Below, in pieces: positions 10,196 through 20,925 of a stretch of 64,000 bases of DNA (position 1 is its first letter; each line of letters opens with the position of its first letter). Both the position numbers and the translations under genes were made by a program. The stretch is from the NCBI GenBank assembly GCA_025201375.1, contig JAIWZP010000018.1:62001-126000 (forward strand), written 5' to 3'. The notes under the pieces were generated by a model. The model did not search any database. It had not been told where the DNA came from and saw only the letters and a program-made list of their open reading frames with translations. Source of the stretch: Gongronella butleri. Its lineage: Eukaryota > Mucoromycota > Mucoromycetes > Mucorales > Cunninghamellaceae.

Positions 10196-12142
10196 CTATT
10201 CGCGTTGAATGATGATCGACGACGCAGCACCACCGCCATTGCAAACCTATTTGCATCCAAAAAGAAAAGAAAATCCAAGAAAATCGCTTAATACAATGTC
10301 TCTCTTTTTTTTTTGTTGTCGCGTGGATTGTAATAAAAACAATGCGAGAACGCGCTACTTACACCAGCGGCACCGAATTGGCCAGGTTGAAGCAAGTGGG
10401 CGAGGGTGACAATGATGCGCGCGCCGGAAGAACTATGAAGAGCAAGCAAAAATGAGCAAAATTGGGCGCCAGGATGTGATTATTTTTTAAAAAATTACCC
10501 AATGGGGTGGCCGAGGGCCACGGCACCACCAGCGACATTGACCTTGGCAGGGTCAAGGCCAAGGAGCTTCTCGTTGACGCGGGCAACGACGCTGAATGCC
10601 TCGTTCAACTCAAACAGGCTGATGTCCTTGATGTCAAGGCCGGCCTTTTGCAGAGCAATGGGCAGTGCCTTGCTGGGGGCAATGGTGAAATCGATGGGTG
10701 CACAAGCAGCATCGGCATAGGCTAACACAAGATCAGATGAATATCCATTTCTTTTGCTTTTTTTTTTTTTTTTCGAAAAGGGACTTACAGACGACGCGGG
10801 CCAGGGGCGTGGCGCCCAATTCCTTGGCTTTTTGGCGAGTCATGAGGACGAGGGCCGAGGCACCGTCGTTGAGCTTACTGGCATTGCCTGCAGTGACGGT
10901 GCCGTCCTTTTTGAACACGGCACGGAGCGTTGCCAGCTTTTCCAGCGCCATCTTCTTGTACTCCTCATCCTCGGACACAACAACCTCACCCTTGCGGCCC
11001 TTGATGGTCACGGGCGCAATCTCATTCTTGAACACGCCAGCCTACAGAGAGAGAAAGGGGGTTCATTCCTCTTTTCATCCACTTTTTTTTTGCTATTTCC
11101 TACCTCCCAGGCCTTGATGGCACGCTTGTACGACTCGAGCGCATGTGCATCTTGATCTTCGCGAGTAACGCCATAGTTGGTAGCCGTGTTTTCAGCGCAG
11201 CTGCCCATGCTAAATTCGACATCCGCCAAAAAAATAGAGAAAAAGTTGAAAAAAAGGCATGTGTCAGCGGCATAGTTGTAATTGCCGTGTCCCAATAGGT
11301 CAAGCAAGTGGAATGGGCATCAAGGAAAAAGAGCCGCTCAAGTTGCACACATAACACTACGCATTTCATCACGTCATCCCTTACTGGATCTGATTGTAAA
11401 CGTCCCAAAGGCCGTCCTTGATGATGGCATCCAGCAATTGTTGATGACCATAGGCATTGTTGCGAGGAGCATAGTAGCTGAGAATCAAAAAATGGATTTG
11501 TGTCAGCGTCATATGCCAATTGCCGAGAGGAGAAAAAAAAATTGAAAAAAAAAAGATCATCTTACGGAGCATTTGACATGCTTTCCATGCCACCGGCGAG
11601 CATGACCTGACGGTCGTTGAGGCGAAGGGACTGGGTGGCGAGCATGACCGACTTCATGCCCGAGGCGCACACCTTGTTGATGGTGGTGGCTTCAGTGGAC
11701 TCGGGACAGCCGGCAGCAAGTGCGACTTGGCGCGCAGGCGATTGACCCAAGTTGCCCTGGATCACATTGCCCATGTACACCTCCTCGACATCCGATGCCT
11801 GGATCCCTGCGCGCTCAATCGCGGCGCGCGCCGCAATGGCGCCCAATTGCGTCGCACTCAACGTCTTGAGAGCACCGCCCATGCTGCCAACAGGCGTGCG
11901 CACAGCACTGGCAATCACAACATCCTGTATTAAAAATGTCAGCAATCACTTTTTCTCTCGTCTCTAATCCTCAGCTGGACCTCTTACATTAGGGCTGGTA
12001 GCGGCAGCAGCAGAATAGGCACGACGTTGCACCTAAAAAAGAAAAAAAAGAAAAAGAGAGCAAAAGTGAGCAAAACCGGCGTTCGATAGAGTGAGTAAAG
12101 CGTTACAAAGCGGGCCGTAGAGCGAGTAGAGGACGCAAACAT
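10196..12142 (-). CDS. ERG10/ACAT1-like: Acetyl-CoA C-acetyltransferase (thiolase), probably mitochondrial
   Basis: Biosynthetic thiolase interconverting two acetyl-CoA and acetoacetyl-CoA, used in the mevalonate pathway or in mitochondrial ketone and isoleucine metabolism. Nine exons read on the minus strand give about 420 residues. The N-terminus ([12 protein letters not shown] then [10 protein letters not shown]) is rich in Arg, Ser and Ala with no acidic residue, a typical mitochondrial presequence. Catalytic features are complete: [10 protein letters not shown] with the nucleophilic cysteine, [36 protein letters not shown] with the active-site histidine, and [10 protein letters not shown] with the second cysteine. 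The last exon is only about 50 bases and ends at TAG 10196-10198. The first exon is 36 bases. A cytosolic form from an internal start cannot be excluded. Confidence 0.93.
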
Positions 12143-12374
12143 GATACAGATATGAATAGAAAGGGGTGGAGAGGGGAAAGGAAGCAAAAAGACGAAAAAG
12201 ACTGGTATTGTCAGGGGATCCCCGCTCTTTTATAATCTTTTTTCTCCACACGAAACCAAAAGTCCGCCGAACCCGAGTCTCGTCGTTTTTCCCACGAGTC
12301 AAAGATGGCCATGGCTGAAAAAAATGTGTCAAAAAAGACGAAAATAAACTTTTTACTTCTTTTTTTTCGCCTTT

Positions 12375-15040
12375 TCATGTCAGGACGCCCTCGCCCTCAA
12401 AGAGCAATTTCTCGATCCAATAGAGCAATATTTCAAAAAGTCTGCCCTTGAAACCCTGGGAGCTTGCGGCGGCGACCAATGCCTGCTCCAGCCCGCTGGG
12501 GATCCCATTGTCGATCAGGAACGTCGATGTCACAATGCCAAAGATATAAACAAGAAGGGTATAGAGCGCAAAAGTCGTCGTGCTGTTGATCACCTTGTCA
12601 TTGTTGTTGCTGTGTCGCAGCGCAACGCGCTGCTGGCCGTGCCCTGACGAAACGGCACGCTGGGCCATTGGCCGCGCGTCATGCAAATCCAGAATTTCTA
12701 TGAAAAATGCGGCAAGTTGTTGGGAAAATGAGTTGACGCGCAAATTAAAATACAAAAAAAAGGGGGGGCGGGGAAAAAGCTTTACCGCGCCGTTTGCCGC
12801 CATGATCCAATCTGCGCTGGCGCTGACGGGACAGCGTCCACATGTTTGGTTGCGAAGCCGACGATGCCGACGATGTTGGAGGCGACGATGTCACGCTGCC
12901 TTGCTGTTGCTGCTGCTGCTGTTGCTGCTGGCCTGCCGCGTCCAAGATGGTGCGCTTCAAATTCAACAGCTCATCCTTGACTAAAAAGATGCCAATGGGG
13001 CGTAAAAAAAAAGTGCCATTTGATGATGCATGACGCATCTTTTTTTCTTTTATACTTGCCTCGATCCAAATCTTTCTTTGCTTCCGTTGCCTGCAACTTG
13101 TAATAGTTCTTTTCGCTTTCGGCTGAGCGCAAGCGCTGCTCGGTTTGCTCCATTTCCTTGACCTGTGCCAAAAAGGGTCAAAATTGGGCATGGATCTGCC
13201 AGCATTATGTCTTTTTTTTTACCTTTTCCATGATCTTTGTGTGTTCGTCTTCCTTTTTTTGCAATTGCGCCTCCAGCTCGGCCTCGAGCGACTATACAAT
13301 ACGAAGAGAAAAAAAATCAAATGAAATCATTGCAAAATTTTCGAGATTTCGAGATTTTGTGGTTCCAATGGCTTCCTTACGAGGATTAGGCTCGATGTAG
13401 CGGCAGAGTCGATGCTGGGTGTGGATGCATTCGAGGCAGATGACGTTGGCAATTGCTGGTTTTGGTGTTCAATGCGTGCGTGTTCGAGATCGGTGCGCAA
13501 GGTATCGATGACCTGCTTGAGTCTGTCATTCTCAGATCGTTGCTCGGCCAGCTGAGTATGCGTGTGCTGCGACGCGTGCAGCTCGTGCTCCAAGTCGCGC
13601 TGCAACATCATCAAACGCTCGCGCTCGCTATTCAATTGCTTAAATTCGTGCCGGAAATGGCATAAATACACCTCGGTCTGCTGTAAATCAAGCTCCTTTT
13701 GCTTTAGCAGCTCTTGCAGCTTCTGTGCTTCGACTAGAAAAAAGGGCGCGGGGGGACATGGTGTGAGATGAAACGCCCTGGCCACATTTCTTGTAATTTA
13801 CCGCATTTTTCGTCAAACAGGGTCTTGATTGATAAGTACACCTGCTTTTGGTCAGTCTCGGATTGCTCAATATTGGCAATGTGCTGCTCCAGCTATTTTT
13901 AAAAAATCAAAAATAGAGGTGAGACCCGCCGATTCTCTTAAAACAATGAATTAAAGGGAAAATTCAGGGGTAAAAAAAAAGCGCCTACCATGCTGATTTG
14001 CTCAAGGCTATTTGATTCTTTGGTCTTGTACTCGATAAGCTCTCGTTTTTGTTTGGTGACCATGTCGTTCATCTCGTCCACACGATCTTGTAATACCAGG
14101 ATGCGATCCTCATTATCACGTGTCATTGATGCTAGGCTCTGCTCGCTCTGTTTCAGCCTTTGTGTCAGGGCAAGCGAACGCCGGTAATATTGATCGTACT
14201 CGTCATCATCCTACAAGTAAAAAAAACAGGGAATGAGAAACCATGGGGGCGCATGAGGGAAAAAAAAATGTCACCTTTTCGTCGTCATCCGCATCGTCGG
14301 TCTCTTCTTCATAAGTGGTACCCAGGCGCTGGGGTCCCAGGTCATGCTCAAGATGAGCAGTGCGCGATGATGCCTAAAAATCCCCAAAACACGCGTCGAC
14401 ATGTGAGTGTGTTTGTTTTTTTGATTTTTGGCTTTTTGGGCACCCTTACGGCGCGGTCTCTGTCGTGATCGTCAAATTCGTCCAAGGAAGACACTGCTGC
14501 GTGCCATTGCTCGTCGTCATTTTGATGCTGGAGGCTGACGGTGGACATTCTGCGCTTCCAGGCAGGTTGTGGCGGCTGTGTGAGGGGCGAGGATGTGCGT
14601 GGCAACGCGTCGAGCTTAAAAGTGGGCGCGGAGACCGAGGCGACGGGTGCAGGCGCGCATACGAGCTTGAGTAAGCTGAGGATATCGTCCAAGGTCATCT
14701 CAAGGTCGGGTGCTGACCGCGTATACGGCAAAATGGCTTGTTTTTGCTGTTCCGTCAGCAAAACCACCTGGTGTTCGTGCTCGTACGCCGCAATAAGCGC
14801 CAGTAGGTCCTTGGTCGCAATCACCCCGGGCTTGTGCGTCCGTTCCTGGTATTGCTGGACCAGCCGCTTCAGCTGTACCTTAACTATAGCAAAAGGTACA
14901 GGCTTCGACGAGGGCGGCTCCACCTTTTCATTAGAAATAATGACAGACAGAGCGAAAGCGAGCAACAAAACACAAGAGTGAGCAAAAAAAAACACATCAT
15001 TTTATTTTTCATTCTATCAAATTACCTTGTGGCTATGCAT
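12375..15040 (-). CDS. Tail-anchored long coiled-coil protein, function unknown
   Basis: Multi-exon gene starting with a short exon encoding MHSHK at 15040 and ending at TGA 12375. After a Pro/Ser-rich start and a compact globular-looking segment (QLKRLVQQYQERTHKPGV, then DLLALIAAYEHEHQV), the protein is mainly coiled coil: LTQRLKQSEQSLASM, VDEMNDMVTKQKRELIEY, LQELLKQKELDLQQTEVYL, ENDRLKQVIDTLRTDLEHA. A ten-glutamine run and a Ser-rich linker follow. Near the C-terminus ALYTLLVYIFGIVTSTFLI is a clear membrane span with about 45 residues after it. This layout suits a tether on the nuclear envelope, Golgi or ER; a KASH-type role is possible but the terminal residues (GEGVLT) do not prove it. 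It is divergent from the bZIP gene, 465 bases apart. Internal exon joins are approximate. Confidence 0.75.
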
Positions 15041-15505
15041 ACCCGTAAGTTTGAGCAGTAAAAAGTGAGTAAAGAAAAAAAAAAAAAAGGACAAGGGGGG
15101 ACCCGCATCGCGCAAGGCACCTTTATTGAAACACAGCGTTGGGCACGTTCTTGCACCACCACAAAAGGGAATCATGGATCTCCCTACATCAAGGTTTTGA
15201 TCATTTTGCGTGCTATGAGCAGCGAAAAAAATAAAAATGCCGCGCCAATTTGCCCACATGGTGTGTGTGAGGAGCCGGGGAGCCGATTTTGTCGTCATGA
15301 CGACGCGTGCAGCGGAACATCTTCGCGCAATTTTTGGCAATCATGCAGCGACAGTTGCCAAAAGCAAGAACATAGCCATTCATTGCCCTTTTTGCTTCTC
15401 GGGCAGTCGAGCGGCCTCGCAATTGGGTCTGGCCACCTCCCTTTTGTTGCTTCTTGTCTCCCTCCACTTTTACTCTTTTTCTCATACTTTCCTTGTTTTC
15501 CCCGC
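15041..15505. promoter_or_regulatory. Shared divergent promoter region
   Basis: This 465-base interval separates two genes transcribed away from each other, the coiled-coil gene at 15040 and the bZIP gene at 15506, so it must hold both promoters. No canonical TATA box was identified; T/C-rich tracts lie just upstream of the bZIP ATG. Confidence 0.5.
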
Positions 15506-16717
15506 ATGTCCCAGTTTTCTTCGTACCCTGTGCCTCCTCAGCAGCAAGGCTGGCTCAATGACAATCTGTTTCTGCAAAACAGCGTCTCGGAACCATGTTG
15601 TAAGCAGAATGAAGCGTTTTGTCGTCGAAAACAGGTATTTGACCTCCTTTCTCGACTTTTTTTTTTCTTTTTTTTCGCTAGTAGTGAATGGTGAGGCTCT
15701 TTTTCTACAATTTTTCATAGTCTAGCAAGACTGACTTCTTCCAATTTTTTGCGGCAGACATAGTTTCGGCGTCGACGGGAATCTCAACACCGCAACAGGG
15801 TCATTTGCAAGGGCCAGAGGACGGTGACAATGTAAAATTTTATACTTTTTGTTGATTGGGCTGCTTACAAATTGACCCCTTTCCCTTTTTTCGATTTTTT
15901 CTGGGTGGTCCTGGTTCGGCAGGTGACACGCTACGAAAAGCGCAAGGCGCAGAATCGCATTTCGCAGCAGCAATTCCGCAAGCGCAAGGAGCAATACGTC
16001 AAGGAGCTGGAAGACCGAGTCAAAGAGCTGGAAGAGCAGCTTGTAAACGAGACAAAGCACCTCAAAGAGGAGAATGCACAGCTCAAGGAGAAGGTGCAGA
16101 CGATGGAAACCGAGATTCATACCCTTCGCGGCGCCGAGACCGCGTTCCGCGTGGCCATCGAGAAGATCCAGGCGTCCGGCACCCCTGTGGCTGTCGACAC
16201 GATCATGCCGCACTCGCCCGCGCACTCGCCATTGCATCAACAGCAGCTACAACGGCAACAAACACCGTCCCACACCACCACGAGCGGCAGCAGCGCCACT
16301 GGCCTGTCGCCGTACCAAGATACCGCCATGTTTGAAGATTTGCCATCGTCTTCGTCCGTCACTGCTGCGTCGCGTTCATCACCAGCATCATCAGCGCATC
16401 ATTCGCATGTTTACCAACTCATTTCGCATGAGGAGGAGGCCGCCGCATCACCCGACGCCGCTCTTGCCGACGACCAGCCCCGCTTTGAGCACAACATCAA
16501 CCCACGCATTGCTGCTGGCGAGGCTACGCTGACCATGGAACAGGTGTGGGAACGCATCCAGGAACATCCAAACATTGAAGACGTCGACATGGACTCGCTG
16601 TGCGCCCAATTCAAGGCCCAAGCGGTGTGCTCAGGCACGGGCCCAGTCGTCTTTGAGCGCGACTTTGAACAGACAATGGCTGCCATCATCAGCCCGAGCG
16701 CTATGGATTACTCGTGA
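15506..16717 (+). CDS. Yap/AP-1-like bZIP transcription factor
   Basis: Three exons (15506-15634, 15721-15831, 15923-16717) give 344 residues. The bZIP begins near residue 84: basic region YEKRKAQNRISQQQFRKRKE, then leucine-zipper heptads through YVKELEDRVKELEEQLVNET and beyond. The KRKAQNR core with a QxxFRKRKE tail is of the Yap/Pap1 type, although the usual NRAAQRAFR is NRISQQQFR here. A Ser/Gln-rich region follows. The C-terminus (MEQVWERIQEHPNIEDVD, then LCAQFKAQAVCSGTGPVV) resembles the C-terminal cysteine-rich domain of fungal AP-1 factors, which senses oxidants and masks a nuclear export signal; the two cysteines are at about residues 305 and 314. An upstream cluster (CCKQNEAFC, end of exon 1) could supply partner cysteines. 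Redox or metal regulation is therefore inference. AATAAA lies 70 bases after the stop. Confidence 0.88.
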
Positions 16718-16786
16718 GCAGCCGCGGCTCACGCACCCCGCAGCCCAAGTTTTTTTTTTTTGCCATTGCTTTTCATTACTTTTTCC

Positions 16787-16792
16787 AATAAA
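16787..16792 (+). terminator. Polyadenylation signal AATAAA of the bZIP gene
   Basis: Exact AATAAA hexamer 70 bases past the TGA of the bZIP gene, following a T-rich stretch. Position and strand fit a 3' end signal. Confidence 0.6.
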
Positions 16793-16841
16793 ACAAAGTG
16801 TACGTTTGCTCTCTGATGCAGCATGGGCAATTTTGTAAGTG

Positions 16842-17040
16842 GATGTGGTACATACTGTATCGCGCGTTGCCCAGCGCACGCACGCTTACAGTATGACCAG
16901 AGGAGTGGCGTTATCATACTGTATCATACGCACGTAGAAAAATCGAGCGCAGTAGCAAGACAGTATTTTTATCGTACGTACTGTTGTATAGACATACCGT
17001 ATGACATACTGTACAGTACTGTACTGTACCGGTACATTGT
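16842..17040. repeat. Dense TACTGTAC / TACAGTA motif cluster
   Basis: The palindromic words tactgta and tacagta recur many times, culminating in the run atactgtacagtactgtact near 17006-17026. Similar clusters lie at 1-90, 18097-18128, 18612-18655, 20720-20745 and 42090-42120, all outside genes. The words overlap so that the strand is nearly self-complementary. Confidence 0.7.
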
Positions 17041-17264
17041 TGTGGAATGTGGATTGTGCATTGATGACGCGTATCATATGAGAAACCGCGTTAATGCTGT
17101 CGTCCTTACGCTATATCAAAGACAGACCAAGCGTCTGATGCTCATTCAGTGCACAGAGCCTGACATGGTCTCCGCTCTCTGGTCTTCTGTCACTTGAATG
17201 CCTGAAACATCGCGCTACACATCACAAAAAAAGCTGACAATCGCCTTTAAAAAGCGAAATAACG

Positions 17265-18610
17265 AGATTTCCGAACTTTGTCGGCTCGCTGTGCCTCCAG
17301 AAATATTTTTACGGCCTACCTGGTCGCAGATGAAAGTTGCGCTAGGACGTAAATTAGGGTCTAGTGCTGAAGACGGACCCGCCCGATTTTTTTTGGACTC
17401 CAAAATATCAAAAACCTCATATTTATACTGTTTTGCATTTATCTTGCCATCGGCATGGTCGACCCCGCTCAAAATCAACTGCAGTACATTGCATTTACTG
17501 TAGCACAAAAATTGCAACAAAAAAGCTTAAAACACCAAAGCGCTACGACCACTTCTGGAAAATTCAGGGGTCACTCAGGGGTCACACATTTCAATCTCAG
17601 TAAATGCCAAATTAGGTAAATTTTGAACTCCGAGTGATCAATGCATCCCAAACAGGTAATTCCGACCATTAGTTATTGGCAGACAAAATGGCAAAAGTGA
17701 TACAGTACTACCACTTTTGAAAAATTCCAGGGTCACTCAGGGGTCACACATTTCAATCTCAGTAAATGCCAAATTAGTTAAATTTCGAACTCCGAGTGAT
17801 CAATGTATCCCAAACAGGTAACTCCGACCATTTGCTTTTTGCAGACAAAATGGCAGCTCGCCCCCAAAGAGAAATACCGGCACAGCATAGCAATGCCCAA
17901 AGAGTGACGCATGAACGCCGATCGACTACGAAATGTGCCTATCATACGGTACTTTGGTCAAGATTAGTTTTTGCCAATTCATGTTTGACAAATATCAAAG
18001 TCGAAACTTGGATTGCACGTGCGTTGAGTGGCTGCTGCAGGATACAGGCTGGTGAAATGAGAAATGACTGATGCAAAAATTTCAAACCCAAGCTACATAC
18101 AGTATACTGTAGAACTACTGTAGCTCGCAGCAAGCCATCCCATTGGATGCTTTGCCCCCGCCCGTTTGTTATTTAGTAAAAAAAAGTAAAATAAACAGGA
18201 ATAAAAATCGGGAGTCAAATACCGGTATCATTTACTGTTCTAAATCATACAGTAGGTAAATGATACTCAGTAGCCCTAGACCGTACTGTATAATAGTTGT
18301 TGTCGAGCAAATCGCGATCAAAGAACATTTTGTTGAAAAACTGGATTTTCTCTGCCAGTTTTTCTGCAGTTTTGGTCATCCACTGGTGAAACTGATGATT
18401 CCATTCGAGAGAGAATACTGTAATCAATAATGAGTAGTTGCATTCTGCATATGACACGTTAAAAGCACCACTCAGTGGTTGTTGTACGTATTTTCAGTTG
18501 TCGAGAAACTTGCTTGAGTTGAATGAAAATTGAAATTTGATTCAGTAGTGTATGATCATCGACTTTTGCAAGCGTGCAAAACTCGTTCATCGTGTGTGAC
18601 ATGTGAATAG
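17265..18610 (+). repeat. Dispersed repeat R1, copy 2, with internal tandem duplication
   Basis: Second copy of the repeat at 120-1520, same orientation. Unlike copy 1 it carries a tandem duplication of about 160 bases: 17545-17692 and 17707-17853 both run from ccacttttgaaaaattc through cagacaaaatggca. Sequence resembling the 3' part of R1 resumes at about 20440-20520, after the inserted element at 18656-20421. No coding potential. Confidence 0.7.
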
Positions 18611-18655
18611 GAACAGTACTGTAGATACTGTACAGTACAGTACAGTAGAACTGTA

Positions 18656-20421
18656 CAGTGCCCTACCAAAAAAAGTTCCACCCCTGGCAATTTTTTTGCA
18701 ATGCCGGCATTCAAGCTACGGTAATCTTCAGCGTACCTACAATTTTTCGATGTTTAGTATGAATTGGGCAATTCGTTTTCTCCGCCTCAGGGACGTGCCT
18801 TTTCTTTTCCCTTGTCTTTTTTTTTTTACTAGCCTTTGACCTGTTTGCATTATTGATCACCTTTGTAGCTTGCATGCATGCACAGGTACAGTATGGCGGC
18901 GACAGGGTGCAGGCATACTTGAACGAAAGGCAGGTATAACAGTTCCCGTCTTTGTGTTGCATTTGGACTCTTCTCTCGCCCTCTTTCTTTCTCTCTCTCT
19001 TTTTTTTTTTAAGTGTGTGCGTGCCAAGTGCATCGACCTCTGATCGTACCTCCATGCTTGTAAAAGCAAAACTACAGTGGAGCCGGGGATCACTCGAACA
19101 ACAAAGGAGTATGGAATATGATATAAGAGTTTTCGTCTTATTTTGCTTTGGCCTTTCGCACCTTTGCTTTTTTGGGTCCTCGGGCAGCGCTGATCGACGA
19201 GTTTAGAGCACGCGCAACGCGAAAAATACAAAAGGGGCGACTTTTGAATGCGCGCCCTTTTTACTCTTTCTTTCTTTCTTTTTCTCTCTCAATCTACAAA
19301 GGTGATCAATAATGCAAACAGGTCAAAGGCTAGTAAAAAAAAAGACAAGGGAAAAGAAAAAGGCAAAGGCACGTCCCTGAGGCGGAGGAAACGAATTGCC
19401 CAATTCATACTAAACATCGAAAAATTGTAGGTACGCCGGTAATCACGTTTATCTCTTCTGTATTGATCAGAAATGACTCTAATGACATGAAATTTTGTAG
19501 GAACAATAATAATGATTTCAAAATATACCGTAAAAACGATTCTAAAATTATGAAGTAGCTATAGCAAGCGAATTTTGAAATAGACCAAAAAAGGGGTACC
19601 TGACGCATCACGCGACGCGACGCGTACTTACGCGTATACAATGGTCTGTGGGGATGAATTGACATTATGAACGCCATCTCCAAATTTTTCTGCAATGAAT
19701 GTGATAGCATCCGATTGTACTCTGTAAACCAATTTCATTGTACATGAATCACATCAGAGCTGTGACCGATATTTTAAATCCACACTGTGACGCGTCAGAC
19801 GCGACATACGATGCGATTTCCCCAACATGAACTTTGTGCTCTAAATTTTTAATAAAATTGCAACCAATCGAAAAGAGGCTATTCCAGATCTTCAAATTAA
19901 ATAATGTCACGGTGGTTTCAAACCAACAAAATGGTTAAATTGTCGTACTAGAGATGAAAATCGCTATTCCTGACGCGTCTGACGCGTGACGTGTCACGTT
20001 GCAGATATACAAAATCGGTCACAGCACCGATGTGATGCATGTAACATGAAATTGACTCATAGAATACAATCAAGCATCATTGCACTCGTCTCAGAAAAAA
20101 ATTGGAGATGGTGTTCATAATGTCATTTCATCATCTCCACAGGCCATTGTATACGCGTGAGTACGCGTGCGTCGCGTGACGCGTCAGGTACGAGGTACCC
20201 CTTTTTTGGTCTACAGTATTTCAAAATCCGCTTGCTATAGCTACTTCATAATTTTAGAATCGTTTTTATACCGTACTTTGAAATCATTGTTCCTACAAAA
20301 TTTCATGTCATTGGAGTCATTTCTGATCAATACAGATTACAGAAGAGATTAGCGTGATTAGCTTGAGTGCCGGCATTGCAAAAAATTGCTAGGGGTGCAA
20401 CTCTTTTTTGGTAGGGCACTG
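18656..20421. mobile_element. Foldback element with Tc1/mariner-like ends, itself interrupted
   Basis: Terminal inverted repeats begin cagtgccctaccaaaaaa at 18656 and end with the complement at 20421, each flanked by TA, the target duplication expected for Tc1/mariner-type insertion. The arms are long: left arm 18656-18726 plus 19445-19695, right arm about 20104-20421. Without the inner insertion the element is about 1.05 kb. Between the arms, 19696-20103 is rich in gacgcgtc words and has no transposase-like frame. This is a non-autonomous foldback or MITE derivative sitting in repeat R1 copy 2. Confidence 0.75.
18731..19436. mobile_element. Inner 706-bp inverted-repeat element nested in the foldback element
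   Basis: Arms 18731-18868 and 19294-19436 are near-perfect inverted copies (first bases gcgtacctacaatttttcga). The octamer cggtaatc occurs on both sides, 18719-18726 and 19437-19444; on the left, four extra bases (ttca) separate it from the arm. The intact arm of the outer element on the far side lacks this insertion, which confirms an insertion event. An 8-base duplication fits hAT-type transposition, but the termini alone cannot prove the class. The centre has no recognisable protein. Confidence 0.75.
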
Positions 20422-20426
20422 TACGT

Positions 20427-20925
20427 AAACGATTAGAAATTGACACCCGAGTGCGTCTCTTCTTTCGATCGGTGCAAACGTGCCATTTTCACTGCGGCGT
20501 GCGGTCCACAAAATATTTGAGAGATTTATCATACTGTACGTAATTGGATTTGTGACAATTCGCGAAAACACTGCATGTCTGGAAGACTGGAACACAGCCT
20601 GACCGACGACCTCACTTTTTTAATTTTTCTTTCAAGCAGAGACATTGAGATACCGTAGCCAAGTGACAAAGTTTGGTTTTTTAGAGTAATCGATTACCAG
20701 CAGGCAGCTTGGCGCTACGGTATACAGTATGATACTGTATCAGCGGGCTGAATTTGTGAAAATAATGGCGATTTTCTCGACGAACGTGTATTTAAACAAT
20801 ATGTTTTTTTTTATTCACATGGGACATGGCTATAATAGCATGATAAAGAAAGGGAATCCAGGAATGATGAAGACGTGTTGAAGCTGATACAGAATGCATA
20901 TAAAAAAGAGGAAAAACGAGGATGC
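20427..20925. other. Gene-free region downstream of the DHHC gene
   Basis: Contains the probable remainder of R1 copy 2 near 20440-20520, a TACTGTA cluster near 20720-20745 and the 3' region of the minus-strand DHHC gene. No gene recognised. Confidence 0.5.
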
